A DNA stretch of 45,236 nucleotides from Pseudotabrizicola alkalilacus (GTDB lineage Bacteria; Pseudomonadota; Alphaproteobacteria; Rhodobacterales; Rhodobacteraceae). Under the pieces are notes generated by a model. It was not told the origin of the DNA. It ran no database searches and saw only the letters and a list, made by a program, of their open reading frames with translations. Made by a program: the position numbers and the translations under genes. Shown piece after piece: positions 16,840-25,330 of the stretch (positions are counted from its first letter, which is position 1; every line of letters begins with the position of its first letter). The stretch covers positions 1-45,236 of the forward strand of contig NZ_QWEY01000019.1 of assembly GCF_003443995.1 (NCBI RefSeq). Reading direction: 5' to 3'.

Positions 16840-17853
16840 TCAGGCCTGCGCCTCCAGCAGTGCAATCATCCGGTCGAGGGTCGCCATCGCCGTCACGCCA
16901 TCGGCAATCGTCGGAGCGGCCGATGGCGCGCCCGACAAGCCCGCCGCCACATCGGCCAGAAGGGCGGCATAGCCCTTGTGGTCCTCATTCGCGGCGGCGG
17001 TGAAATTCGGGGTCCAGCACAGCGTGTCGCAGGCCCCGTCCAGCGTTGCCGCCGGATCATCGGCCTTGAACGGCGGGTCGCGGTGCCAGGCCACGTTGAT
17101 CACATTCGACACCTCGACCCGGTTATGATCGCCCATCACCGTGATCTGCTCCATCGGCGTGCCGCGCGATTGCAGCGTGCCCATCACCACATTGCCGATG
17201 GCCCCGTTTTCGCAGGCAAAGCCCATGTGGAACAGCACCCGCCCCTTGGCCGGGCTGATCCGCCGCACGGTGATATCGGCCAGCGGGCTGCCCGCCAGCC
17301 AGGGCATCAGATCCATGTAATGCACGCAATGGTGCAGATAGAAGCCGGAGTAATCCTCCTCCCCGGCGAAATAGGTCGGCGCGGTCATATAGCTGCCAGT
17401 GATCCCCAGCACCGGGCCAAAGTCGCCGCCGCGCAGGATGTTGGCGGCGATCCGGTTGCCGGTGGAATAGCGCTTCATGAAGCCGACATAGACCGGCTTT
17501 CCGGCGGCTTGCGATGCGCGCTGCAACTCCAGCGCCTGTGCGTGATTGGCGGCGGGAGGTTTTTCCATGAACACCGGAATGCCCCGTGCCAAAGCCGCCA
17601 GCGTGGCGGCGTGGTGCACCTGTGGCCCGACCGCCATGAAGACGGCATCCAGCCCCGGCTGTTCCAGCATCTGTTGCCAGTCAGAATAGGTCTGCGTCAC
17701 GCCATATTGCGCCGCCGTCTCGGCCAGCGCCTCGGCGTCGCGGTCGCACAGCGCCGCGAGGCGGAACCCGGCCTTTGCCATCTGCGGCAACAGCATCCAG
17801 CGGGCATGGCGGCCACAGCCGATCCAGCCGATGTTCAGGAGCTTTTCGGTCAT
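16840..17853 (-). CDS. Gfo/Idh/MocA-family sugar oxidoreductase
   Basis: The 337-residue protein starts with a Rossmann fold ([20 protein letters not shown]), carries EKPPA, the Gfo/Idh/MocA lysine motif near residue 97, and [12 protein letters not shown] near 180, which fits the substrate-binding half with its catalytic His. These enzymes oxidise or reduce sugars, inositols or sugar derivatives with NAD(P). It is the last gene of the minus-strand operon. Its start overlaps the stop of the epimerase-like gene by four bases, and a terminator follows its stop. Together with the epimerase-like enzyme it probably acts on the imported sugar. Confidence 0.85.
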   Translation of the reverse strand: MTEKLLNIGWIGCGRHARWMLLPQMAKAGFRLAALCDRDAEALAETAAQYGVTQTYSDWQQMLEQPGLDAVFMAVGPQVHHAATLAALARGIPVFMEKPPAANHAQALELQRASQAAGKPVYVGFMKRYSTGNRIAANILRGGDFGPVLGITGSYMTAPTYFAGEEDYSGFYLHHCVHYMDLMPWLAGSPLADITVRRISPAKGRVLFHMGFACENGAIGNVVMGTLQSRGTPMEQITVMGDHNRVEVSNVINVAWHRDPPFKADDPAATLDGACDTLCWTPNFTAAANEDHKGYAALLADVAAGLSGAPSAAPTIADGVTAMATLDRMIALLEAQA

Positions 17854-18740
17854 TGCGCATACTCCGCGAAATCCAGCGCCGCACGGATCAGCGCGTGGCC
17901 TGCCTTCAGTTTCGCCGTCTCATCCTCGGCGGGTGCGCGCCACTGCGCGATGGGCAGGGCCAGCCGCTGGTCATCGCGGCGGAACGGCTCCAGCGACACC
18001 GGGCCGGTATAGCCGACCTGCGACAGCGCGCGCATGATCGCGGGCCAGTCCATGTTGCCGGTGCCGGGAAAGCCGCGGTGGTTTTCATTGGCCTGAAAAT
18101 GCATGGTGCGATGTCCCGCCAGCCGGATGGCATCGGGGATCGACTGATCCTCCATGTTCATGTGGAAGGTGTCCAGCATCAGGCCAAGGCCCGCGTCATT
18201 CACCGCGTCGACCAGCGCAATCCCCTGCCGGGTGGTGTTGAGCATGTCGGTTTCAAACCGGTTCAGCGGCTCCACCGCAAACACCTTGCCCGCCGCGCGG
18301 GCCTGCGGGGCCAGACGCGACAGCCCGTCGATCATCCGGTCGGCGCGCGCCTTCATTTCATCGCTGGTGCGGGGCAGGGGCGGCCTGCCGGCAAACACCA
18401 TTGGCTCGCCATAGAGCGGCCCGCCGATGATCGTGGCGCCAAGGCCATCAGCCACCTCGATACAGCGGGCGAGGTAGTCCAGCCCCCCCTGCCGCGCGCC
18501 CGCATCGTCGGACGCGATGGAGCGCTGGGTATTCACCCGCGCCGCCAGCACCACCGACAGCCCCGCGTCGTCAAGCGCGCGCCGCGCGGTGGCCAGATCC
18601 AGCCCATCCTCGGGTTCCGGCACCAACAGCTCGATAAAGTCAAACCCCAGCGCGCGGATCTGCGCGAACAGCCCCAGATGCGCGCCGGTAAACGGGCGCA
18701 CGAATTGCATCGAAATGATGCCCACCTGATTTTTCACCAT
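17850..18740 (-). CDS. Sugar phosphate isomerase/epimerase family (ketose 3-epimerase-like)
   Basis: The 296-residue TIM barrel has the metal and catalytic pattern of D-tagatose/D-psicose 3-epimerases: Glu157 in VEPLNRFET, Asp190 in LDTFHMNME, His214 in [10 protein letters not shown], and Glu251 in SLEPF. The conserved RGFPGTG loop is also present. Family members epimerise free ketoses at C3, while others in the superfamily isomerise hydroxypyruvate or act on inosose or 3-keto-glycosides, so the exact reaction is open. AAGGAG sits just before the ATG at 18740, within the end of the upstream permease gene. It lies 7 bases downstream of that permease. Confidence 0.82.
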   Translation of the reverse strand: MVKNQVGIISMQFVRPFTGAHLGLFAQIRALGFDFIELLVPEPEDGLDLATARRALDDAGLSVVLAARVNTQRSIASDDAGARQGGLDYLARCIEVADGLGATIIGGPLYGEPMVFAGRPPLPRTSDEMKARADRMIDGLSRLAPQARAAGKVFAVEPLNRFETDMLNTTRQGIALVDAVNDAGLGLMLDTFHMNMEDQSIPDAIRLAGHRTMHFQANENHRGFPGTGNMDWPAIMRALSQVGYTGPVSLEPFRRDDQRLALPIAQWRAPAEDETAKLKAGHALIRAALDFAEYAQ

Positions 18741-18747
18741 AGTCTCC

Positions 18748-19578
18748 TTATCCTTTGACCGCGCCTTGGGTCATCCCGGCGATCAGACGTTTCTGCACGA
18801 ACAGGAACAGCAGCGTGGCCGGCATCGCGCCGACAATGCCGCCTGCGGTCAGCAGGCCCCATTCGATCTGGTATTCCCCGATCAGCGTCTGGATCGCGAC
18901 GGTGATCGGCTTGACGCTGCGCCCGCCCAGGGTCAGCGCATAAAGGTATTCGTTCCAGGCGGTGATGAAGATATAGACGCCGGTGGCGATGATGCCGGGC
19001 GTACACAGCGGCAGAACCACCCGGAACAGCGCCCCAAACCGGGTGCAGCCATCGGTCATCGCCGCCTCGTCCAGCGAGCGGGGGATGTTGTCGATATAGC
19101 TGGTCATCATCCAGACCGAGAACGGGATCGCCACGGTGGAATTGGCAATGATCAGCGCAAGGTAGGTATCAACGAGACCAAGGCTGCGCATCAGAATGAA
19201 CAGCGGCAGGATCAGCAGTACCAGCGGGAACATGTTGATCAGCAGGAACTGCAGCATCAGCAGCCGCCGCCCGCGAAAGCGAAAGCGCGAGAAGGCGTAA
19301 GCCGCGGGCACCGCCAACCCAAGGCCGACAATCATCGTGCCACCCGCCACCACGAAACTGTCAAACAGGTTGCGGCCAAAGCCCACTGTACCGAACAGCC
19401 GGACATAGTTTTCCAGCGTCGCCCCGGCAATCGACGGCCCTTCGGTGAACAGTCGCGATTTTTCGGTAATCGAGGTCAGCGCCATCCACAGATAGGGCGA
19501 CAGCGTGAAACACAGGATCAGGATCACCGGCAGATCAATGGTCAGGATGCGCCTGACAACAGAGCGATTGCGTACCAT
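18748..19578 (-). CDS. Carbohydrate ABC transporter permease (MalG type)
   Basis: The 276-residue protein has six hydrophobic segments and the EAA loop [20 protein letters not shown] that contacts the ATPase. Order and size fit the CUT1-family MalG-like subunit, including the WNEYLYAL motif near the end. It forms the inner-membrane channel with the permease encoded just upstream; its start overlaps the last base of that gene. The sugar transported is unknown. Confidence 0.9.
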   Translation of the reverse strand: MVRNRSVVRRILTIDLPVILILCFTLSPYLWMALTSITEKSRLFTEGPSIAGATLENYVRLFGTVGFGRNLFDSFVVAGGTMIVGLGLAVPAAYAFSRFRFRGRRLLMLQFLLINMFPLVLLILPLFILMRSLGLVDTYLALIIANSTVAIPFSVWMMTSYIDNIPRSLDEAAMTDGCTRFGALFRVVLPLCTPGIIATGVYIFITAWNEYLYALTLGGRSVKPITVAIQTLIGEYQIEWGLLTAGGIVGAMPATLLFLFVQKRLIAGMTQGAVKG

Positions 19579-20477
19579 TATCCGATATTCCTTCCCGCGC
19601 GGCGCAGGTACAGGATGACAAAGCCCAGCAGCACCAGCGTAAAGCTGACCGCAAGGGCAGAGCCGTAGCCGTAATCAAGGCCGGTGCGTGCGTTGATGAA
19701 GGCGTAGAGCGGCAGGGTATAGGTCGAATACCCCGGCCCGCCGCCGGTCATGACAAAGATCACGTCGATGGAATTCGCGACCCAGATGATCCGCAGCAGA
19801 GTGGCGGTCATCAGCACCCCGGCCAGACCCGGCAGGGTGATGTGCCAGAACTGGCGAAAGCTGGATGCGCCGTCAATCGCCGCCGCCTCGTAATAGCTTT
19901 TCGGAATGCCCTGCAACCCGGCCAGGATCATCACCGCAAAGAACGGAAACCCCTGCCATGTCAGCGTCAGGATGATGGCATAGAGCGCGGTATCGGGGTT
20001 CGCCAGCCACGGGATCGACGTGGTGATCAGGTTCATCCGCAAGAGAAGATCGTTCAACACCCCGTAATTGCTGTCATAAATCCACACCCACATCAGCGCG
20101 ATCACGACTGATGGCAGCGCCCATGGAATGATGACCAGCGCCCGGGCCAGACCGCGCCACGGAAACTCCTGATTGAGCAGCAGCGCCGTCGCCAGCCCCA
20201 GCAGCATCTGCGCGGGCACGGTGATGACGATCCACAGCACGGTATGGCGCAACGAGATCCAGAACACCGGATCGGCAAGCGCGGTCTGGAAATTCTTGAA
20301 CCAGACGAAATCAAACACCCTCGGGCGGAACAGCACGTAGTCGTGCAGGCTCATCCAGACGGCCTGAATCATTGGCAGGAACACGATGGCAAGCGTCACC
20401 AGAACGGCGGGCGACAGCATCGCATAGGGCAGCACACGGCGCGACAGCGGCACCGGCGGGGCGGAAAGTGCGGACAT
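19578..20477 (-). CDS. Carbohydrate ABC transporter permease (MalF type)
   Basis: The 299-residue protein has six hydrophobic segments (first near residues 13-35, AMLSPAVLVTLAIVFLPMIQ) and the EAA loop YEAAAIDGASSFRQFWHITL. It resembles CUT1 MalF/UgpA-like subunits. It pairs with the next permease and works with the binding protein encoded upstream and the ATPase encoded divergently at 23539. A stable hairpin separates it from the binding-protein gene. Confidence 0.9.
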   Translation of the reverse strand: MSALSAPPVPLSRRVLPYAMLSPAVLVTLAIVFLPMIQAVWMSLHDYVLFRPRVFDFVWFKNFQTALADPVFWISLRHTVLWIVITVPAQMLLGLATALLLNQEFPWRGLARALVIIPWALPSVVIALMWVWIYDSNYGVLNDLLLRMNLITTSIPWLANPDTALYAIILTLTWQGFPFFAVMILAGLQGIPKSYYEAAAIDGASSFRQFWHITLPGLAGVLMTATLLRIIWVANSIDVIFVMTGGGPGYSTYTLPLYAFINARTGLDYGYGSALAVSFTLVLLGFVILYLRRAGRNIG

Positions 20478-20501
20478 GGGATTGCCTTGCAGCTAAAGGG
20501 G

Positions 20502-20529
20502 GGGCAGGCCGGGGAGGTGCGGCCTGCCC
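20502..20529 (-). terminator. Intercistronic hairpin between binding-protein and permease genes
   Basis: GGGCAGGCC (20502-20510) and GGCCTGCCC (20521-20529) pair exactly across a ten-base loop. It lies directly after the sugar-binding-protein stop in the operon. There is no T-run. Such stems commonly protect or partly terminate the message so that the binding protein is made in excess of the permeases; that role here is inference. Confidence 0.6.
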
Positions 20530-20552
20530 AAGGCTCGCTCAGGGGGCAGGCG

Positions 20553-21779
20553 TCACTTGTTGTAGAGCGAGTCGATCTCGGCGTTCATCGCCTCGGCGCT
20601 GATCTCACCGATCAGGGCGCGCTGCATGGCCACCGGCCAGACGGTATTGGCGAAATCTGCCGTTTCGCTGACATTCGGCAGCAGGGTGGCAAAGGGCAGC
20701 GAATTGACCGTCGCCTCGACAAACCGCGCCGCGTGCAGATCCCAGTTGGCGCTGTCGGTCTTGGTCACCGGCAATTGCCCGGTGGCCACGTTAAAGGCCG
20801 CGTTGTTTTCCGGGCTGGACAGGAAGCTGATCCACTTCCACGCCGCATCCTTATCTTGCGCCGAGGAGAAGATCGCGGTGCTTTCGTCGCCGAACGAGGT
20901 CCAGCGCCCGCCGCCGCATTCCGGCACCGGCACGGCCGACACCTTGTCGCCCAGCGTGGCGACCATATCGGCGGACGATCCGATGTGGTGGATGGTCATC
21001 GCCGTCGTGCCATTCTTGAACGCGCCGATGATTTCCTGAAAGCCGTCATTCGGGGCCGATGGCGGGAACACCTTGTCGGTGCGGAACAGATCGACCACGA
21101 ACTGCGTGCCCTCGACCCCGGCGGCGCTGGTCAGCTCACCCGGGCCGAAGCCCACGCCTTCGCGCGACAGCACCAGACTGGCCCAATGGTCATGCCCGCC
21201 CTTGCCACCGCGAAAGCCAAAGCCATAGACATCTGTTTGCCCGTCGCCATTGGTGTCCCGCGTCAGCGCAAGGGCGGCATCGCGGAACTGCTCACAGGTT
21301 TCCGGCGGGGTCAGGCCCAGTTCGGCAAACATGTCGGTGCGGTAATAAAGGTACAGCACCACATATTGCACCGGCAGATAGTAATGCCCGCCATCCGCCG
21401 CCGCCGTCAGGTTCAAAAGGTTGTCCTGAATCTCTGCCGTGCCCTCCCAGGCGTCCAGCCGCGCATCGAGCGGTTCCAGCGCCTCCATCTCCAGCAGACG
21501 GGGCAGGGCGTTCAGCTTGACCAGCGCCGCATCAGGCGCGGTGCCAGCGGCGAGTGAGGTATAAAGCTGGTCGTAATAGCTGTTCCACGGAATATTCTCG
21601 GCATTGATCGTGATGCCGGGATTCTCCGCCTCGAACTTGGCGACCAGATCCGACATCGGGTTGTCGGCATTGTCAAAGTGATACCAGAAATTCACGGTCT
21701 GCGCGCTGGCCGTTCCGGCAAGCAGGGTGCTTGCCATCAGCGCTGCCGCGACCCTGCGGGTCAATCGGGTGGTGATCAT
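20553..21779 (-). CDS. Sugar ABC transporter substrate-binding protein
   Basis: The 408-residue protein has a signal peptide (MITTRLTRRVAAALMASTLL, cleavage near ASA-Q), then TVNFWYHFDNADNPMSDLVA, typical of family 1 extracellular solute-binding proteins (UgpB/MalE-like). Aromatic residues (WY, YYLPVQYVVLYLYY) suit a carbohydrate pocket. It captures the substrate in the periplasm. Its start overlaps the alpha/beta hydrolase stop by four bases, which is unusual because binding-protein genes often lead such operons. Confidence 0.9.
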   Translation of the reverse strand: MITTRLTRRVAAALMASTLLAGTASAQTVNFWYHFDNADNPMSDLVAKFEAENPGITINAENIPWNSYYDQLYTSLAAGTAPDAALVKLNALPRLLEMEALEPLDARLDAWEGTAEIQDNLLNLTAAADGGHYYLPVQYVVLYLYYRTDMFAELGLTPPETCEQFRDAALALTRDTNGDGQTDVYGFGFRGGKGGHDHWASLVLSREGVGFGPGELTSAAGVEGTQFVVDLFRTDKVFPPSAPNDGFQEIIGAFKNGTTAMTIHHIGSSADMVATLGDKVSAVPVPECGGGRWTSFGDESTAIFSSAQDKDAAWKWISFLSSPENNAAFNVATGQLPVTKTDSANWDLHAARFVEATVNSLPFATLLPNVSETADFANTVWPVAMQRALIGEISAEAMNAEIDSLYNK

Positions 21780-22753
21780 GTGTCTCTCTCCCTTGTTGCA
21801 GTCTTTCGCGGCGGCTGGCTGGTCAGGCTGCGAAACGCCTCCCCCGCATCTGCCAGCGCCCGCCGCGCCTCCTCCAGTTCAAGGCTCATCTGCATGAAAC
21901 CGTGAACAACTCCGCCATGCAGGCGAAACCTGTCGGCCCGGCCAAGTGCCATCAGCCGCGCATACAGCCGCTCGGTATCCGACCGCAGCGGGTCGATCTC
22001 GGCGGCGTTGAGATACAAGGGCGGCAGCGCGCGCAGCGCGGCATCACTCGCCTGCAGCGGGGCCACGCGCGGATCGTCGCGCTGGTCCTGCGGCGCATAC
22101 CAGTCGAAATAGCGCTGCATCTTGGCCCGACTCAGGCCCGGCCCTTCGGCAAATTCGGTATAGGATGCCGTGTTGAAATCCGCGCCATAGACCCCGTAGA
22201 ACAGCAGCGCACAATCGGCGGGCGGGGCTTTGGCGTCCAGCAGCACCGCCAGCGCGATGTTCGCCCCGGCACTGTCGCCCGAAATCGCCCAAGGCCCGCC
22301 CAAACCCTCAAACGGTGCCGCACCCGTGCGCAACGCCGCCCAGATCGCGGCGGCATCCTCCAGCCCGGCGGGAAACGGGTGCTCGGGGGCCAGCCGGTAA
22401 TCGGCACTGACCACCACCGCACCCGTCTTGTGGGCCAGAATCCGCACCGCACGGTCATGGGTGTCGCGGTCGCAAAACGCCCAGCCGCCGCCGTGCAGAT
22501 ACAGGATCGTGCCGCGCACCGCGCCGGATGGCACCACAATCCGGCAGGGCAGGTGGCCATCCGGCCCCGCGACCACCACCTCATCCACCCGCGCCATCTC
22601 CGGCAGTTCCCGGTTCCAGCGCGCATTGCCCCGCGCCGCCTGAGCGCGCCCCTCAGCCGCAGGCAGCAGCGTCGGATCGGGCAGGCCCGCATCCTCCTGC
22701 GCCAGCCGCGCCAGAATCGTGGCCATCTGTGCCGATGGCTGACCCCGGTTCAT
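21776..22753 (-). CDS. Alpha/beta hydrolase, hormone-sensitive lipase type
   Basis: The 325-residue protein has the HSL-family oxyanion motif HGGGWAFCD, the nucleophile motif GDSAGAN, an acid in the LRSDTERLY region and His in GVVHGF. YRLAPEHPFPA is a family hallmark. These enzymes hydrolyse short acyl esters. No signal peptide is present, so it is cytoplasmic and may remove an acyl group, or open a lactone, from the imported compound. It overlaps the regulator gene upstream and the binding-protein gene downstream by four bases each, so it is integral to the operon. Confidence 0.87.
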   Translation of the reverse strand: MNRGQPSAQMATILARLAQEDAGLPDPTLLPAAEGRAQAARGNARWNRELPEMARVDEVVVAGPDGHLPCRIVVPSGAVRGTILYLHGGGWAFCDRDTHDRAVRILAHKTGAVVVSADYRLAPEHPFPAGLEDAAAIWAALRTGAAPFEGLGGPWAISGDSAGANIALAVLLDAKAPPADCALLFYGVYGADFNTASYTEFAEGPGLSRAKMQRYFDWYAPQDQRDDPRVAPLQASDAALRALPPLYLNAAEIDPLRSDTERLYARLMALGRADRFRLHGGVVHGFMQMSLELEEARRALADAGEAFRSLTSQPPRKTATRERDT

Positions 22754-23445
22754 GCGCTGGCTCCCAGCACGCTGGGCCCGAAATCGACAATCGTGGTGAT
22801 GTGATGCGACAGCGCTTCGACCGCCGCCCCGGCATCGCCCGCCGCCACCGCGTCGATGATCACCTGATGCCGGTTCGCGGTTTCCAAAAGGTCACGCTGT
22901 TGATCGGGATGCAAGATCTTGAACCGATGCGCATGGATCAGACAGCGCGCCAGCACCGGCTGCACCGGCGGCAGATCGGCCTGCTCGAACAACCCGGCAT
23001 GAAACGCGCGGTCATGCACCGACAGCAGGTATTCATCCCCCGCCGCCGCCGCCTCTTGCATCGCGGCCAGATGGTGGCGCAGATCGTCGACCAGTGCCAT
23101 CCCCCGCCGCGCCATCGCCCGGCGCACGCCCCGGCATTCGATGTCATGGCGCAGGCGGATCAGCTCTTCGGCATCCTCGGCCCGGCAATCGGCAATCACC
23201 GTGCCGCGATGCGCCATCCGGTGCACCAGCCCCTCTTCCTGCAACAAAAGCAGGGCCTCACGGATCGTCCCCTGACTAACCTCGAACCGGTTCGCCAGCT
23301 CCAGCTCCAAGAGCGCGGAACGTGGGGCCAGCATGCCCAGCACGATTTCGCGTTGCAGGCTGCGATAGATCACATGACTGCGGCGCGAGGCAAAGGCGCG
23401 CACGGTGGGCTGGGGCAGGCTTTGGGAAAAAGTCTCGGCAGCCAT
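22750..23445 (-). CDS. GntR-family (FadR subfamily) transcriptional regulator
   Basis: The 231-residue protein has an N-terminal winged helix (ELANRFEVSQGTIREALLLL, then QEEGLVHRM) and a C-terminal helical FCD ligand domain from about residue 90 (LIRLRHDIECRGVRRAMA; metal-binding His in VHDRAFH and SHHITT). FCD regulators respond to sugar acids and other carboxylates. It is the first gene of the minus-strand sugar operon and is divergent to the ATPase gene, with an exact 18-bp palindrome between them that is probably its operator. Confidence 0.87.
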   Translation of the reverse strand: MAAETFSQSLPQPTVRAFASRRSHVIYRSLQREIVLGMLAPRSALLELELANRFEVSQGTIREALLLLQEEGLVHRMAHRGTVIADCRAEDAEELIRLRHDIECRGVRRAMARRGMALVDDLRHHLAAMQEAAAAGDEYLLSVHDRAFHAGLFEQADLPPVQPVLARCLIHAHRFKILHPDQQRDLLETANRHQVIIDAVAAGDAGAAVEALSHHITTIVDFGPSVLGASA

Positions 23446-23470
23446 CTCGACTCACTTGATCTACGTTATC

Positions 23471-23488
23471 ATTATCAATATTGATAAT
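23471..23488. promoter_or_regulatory. Perfect 18-bp palindrome, likely operator for the sugar locus
   Basis: ATTATCAATATTGATAAT is its own reverse complement. It lies 26 bases from the GntR start and 51 bases from the ATPase start in the divergent promoter region, and it is AT-rich within very GC-rich surroundings. The position fits control of both transcription units by the adjacent GntR protein, which is inference. Confidence 0.7.
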
Positions 23489-23499
23489 AGCAAGATTTT

Positions 23500-23517
23500 G
23501 GGCTGACAAGCCCTTTT
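23500..23517 (+). terminator. Small terminator-like hairpin in the ATPase leader
   Basis: GGGCT, gaca and AGCCC are followed by TTTT at 23514-23517, 22 bases before the ATPase start. It has the form of a weak intrinsic terminator and could act as an attenuator. The stem is only five base pairs, so chance is possible. Confidence 0.35.
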
Positions 23518-23538
23518 GTCACAGGGAAGGGGGCACAG

Positions 23539-24621
23539 ATGGCCACAATCACGCTGGAGAAACTCGCCAAAAGCTATGGCGCGGTGCAGACCATTCACGG
23601 CATCGACCTTGCCATTGGCGATGGCGAATTCGTCGCATTGGTCGGGCCGTCCGGCTGCGGCAAGTCCACGCTGTTGCGGATGATCGCGGGGCTGGAAGAG
23701 GTCAGCGGCGGGCGGCTGTCAATCGGTGACAAGGTGGTGAACGCGGTGGAGCCGCGCGACCGCGATGTGGCGATGGTGTTTCAGGATTACGCGCTGTACC
23801 CGCATATGACGGTCGAGCAGAACATCGGTTTCGGGTTGAAAATGCGCAAAACCGACGCTGCCGACATCGCCGCCCGCGTGGCCGAGGCGGCGCAGATCCT
23901 GCAGATCGAACCCCTGCTGCAACGCCGCCCGGCCGAGCTGTCGGGCGGTCAGCGCCAGCGGGTCGCCATGGGCCGCGCCATCGTGCGCCGCCCGTCGGCC
24001 TTTCTGTTCGACGAGCCGCTGTCGAACCTCGACGCCAAGCTGCGGGTGGAAATGCGCACCGAAATCAAGCGCCTGCACGGGCTGTTGGGCCGGACCACGG
24101 TTTACGTGACCCATGATCAGGTCGAAGCCCTGACACTGGCCGACCGTGTGGTGATCCTGAAAGACGGGCGCATCATGCAAGAGGGGCCGCCGCTGACGCT
24201 GTATGAACAACCGGCCAATCTGTTCGTCGCCGAATTCATCGGCTCGCCGCAGATGAACATGTTCGCGGGCACCATCGCGGGCGATGGCCAGCCCGGCATC
24301 CAGCTTGACGGCTTTCGCCTGCCGCTGTCGGCGCAGGCAGCGCCGGGCACCAAGGTCAAACTCGGCGCGCGGCCCGAGGCGATCTTGCTGGCCGGGTCCG
24401 ATACCCCCGATCTGGTGACCAAGGTCGAGGTGTTCGAGCCGCTGGGCTCAGACACCATGGTGTCGTGCCGCATCGCGGGCACCATGGCCGTGGTGCGGCT
24501 GTCGCCCGAGGTTCCGGTCGCGCGCGGCATGGAGCTGGCCCTGCGCTTTGACCGCCGCAAACTGCACCTGTTCGACGCGACCTCGGGCAACCGGATCGCG
24601 TCAGAGCCGCACAGCGCCTGA
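23539..24621 (+). CDS. Carbohydrate ABC transporter ATP-binding protein (UgpC/MalK type)
   Basis: The 360-residue protein has Walker A GPSGCGKST (from 36), signature LSGGQRQRVAMGRAI (from 134), Walker B AFLFDEPLSNLD with Asp158-Glu159, and the switch His in VTHDQ. A MalK/UgpC-type regulatory TOBE domain covers about residues 240-360. It energises the permeases encoded on the opposite strand. Its separation from them by the regulator and operator is unusual, since the ATPase normally lies in the same operon. GGGAAGGGGG upstream is a good ribosome binding site. Confidence 0.9.
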   Translation: MATITLEKLAKSYGAVQTIHGIDLAIGDGEFVALVGPSGCGKSTLLRMIAGLEEVSGGRLSIGDKVVNAVEPRDRDVAMVFQDYALYPHMTVEQNIGFGLKMRKTDAADIAARVAEAAQILQIEPLLQRRPAELSGGQRQRVAMGRAIVRRPSAFLFDEPLSNLDAKLRVEMRTEIKRLHGLLGRTTVYVTHDQVEALTLADRVVILKDGRIMQEGPPLTLYEQPANLFVAEFIGSPQMNMFAGTIAGDGQPGIQLDGFRLPLSAQAAPGTKVKLGARPEAILLAGSDTPDLVTKVEVFEPLGSDTMVSCRIAGTMAVVRLSPEVPVARGMELALRFDRRKLHLFDATSGNRIASEPHSA

Positions 24622-24633
24622 TGCAAGGTGCCG

Positions 24634-24654
24634 CCGGGGCCGTCAGGGCCCCGG
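24634..24654. terminator. Hairpin between convergent ATPase and TetR genes
   Basis: CCGGGGCC (24634-24641), gtcag and GGCCCCGG (24647-24654) form an exact eight-base-pair stem. It lies 13 bases after the ATPase stop and overlaps the last codons of the TetR gene. No T-run is present, but the position suits bidirectional transcription stop. Confidence 0.5.
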
Positions 24655-25260
24655 TGTCGCCCCGGCGGTGACATTGCCCAGCACCACTGCGATCATCTGT
24701 TCGATCCGCTCCACCGGCACGCCGGAAATGCGCTTTTCTAGACCCAGGAGCACGATGCCATGGACGGAGGAAAACAGCGCCCGCGTCATCAGGTCAATCT
24801 GCCCCGGCGTCCAGTCGGGAAAGATCCGCCGTAGGGGCGCCGAGATCAGCGCAAACAGTGCGCCCAGTTCGGCCAGATACCACTCTGGCACCGGCGAGTC
24901 GGAGGCCATTTCCAGATCAAACAGCGCCCGCCAGACCTTGGTATTGCTGGCGGCAAATTGCAGATAGGCCTGTGACATGGTGATCAGACAGTCGCGCGGC
25001 GCCAGATCACGCCCGGCGATGGACGCGGTCACCGCCTCGCCCAGCCGCCGAAAGGTGCGGCCGTTGACCGCCATCACCAGCTGGTTCAGATCGGCAAAGA
25101 CGTTGTAGATCGCCCCCACCGAACAGCCGACATCCGACGCCAGATCGCGCGCCTTCAGCGCCGCCAGCCCTTGCGTCGCGATCACCCGCTCGGCCTGATC
25201 GGTCAGGCGGGTGCGCAGATCCTCGCGCCGCAGATCGGTCTTGCTTGGCGCTTTCGCCAT
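24643..25260 (-). CDS. TetR-family transcriptional regulator
   Basis: The protein of about 205 residues starts MAKAPSKTDLRREDLRTRLT. It has a TetR helix-turn-helix (VIATQGLAALKARDLASDVG, then CSVGAIYNVFADLNQL) and a C-terminal ligand domain (IFPDWTPGQIDLMTRALFSS). ATG 25258-25260 was chosen because GGAG lies just upstream. The alternative ATG at 25270-25272 is inside a palindrome that is likely the operator, so the gene probably represses itself. It lies downstream of the enolase-superfamily gene on the same strand and may control it or the convergent transporter genes. Confidence 0.82.
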   Translation of the reverse strand: MAKAPSKTDLRREDLRTRLTDQAERVIATQGLAALKARDLASDVGCSVGAIYNVFADLNQLVMAVNGRTFRRLGEAVTASIAGRDLAPRDCLITMSQAYLQFAASNTKVWRALFDLEMASDSPVPEWYLAELGALFALISAPLRRIFPDWTPGQIDLMTRALFSSVHGIVLLGLEKRISGVPVERIEQMIAVVLGNVTAGATPGP

Positions 25261-25269
25261 ATCCCACTC

Positions 25270-25286
25270 CATGAACTTTGTTCATG
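25270..25286. promoter_or_regulatory. TetR operator-like palindrome
   Basis: CATGAACTTTGTTCATG has exact seven-base arms around TTT and lies ten bases upstream of the TetR start. Arms and spacing are typical of TetR-family dimer sites. Autorepression by the adjacent protein is the simplest reading. Confidence 0.65.
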
Positions 25287-25330
25287 AATAACCGTGGATC
25301 ATGACAAGCGCAAATCAAGTCTCTGAAAAC

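Noticed and set aside
20244-21557. A 437-codon plus-strand open frame opposite the sugar-binding protein gene
   Set aside because: It is the antisense shadow of a gene with clear signal peptide and family motifs.
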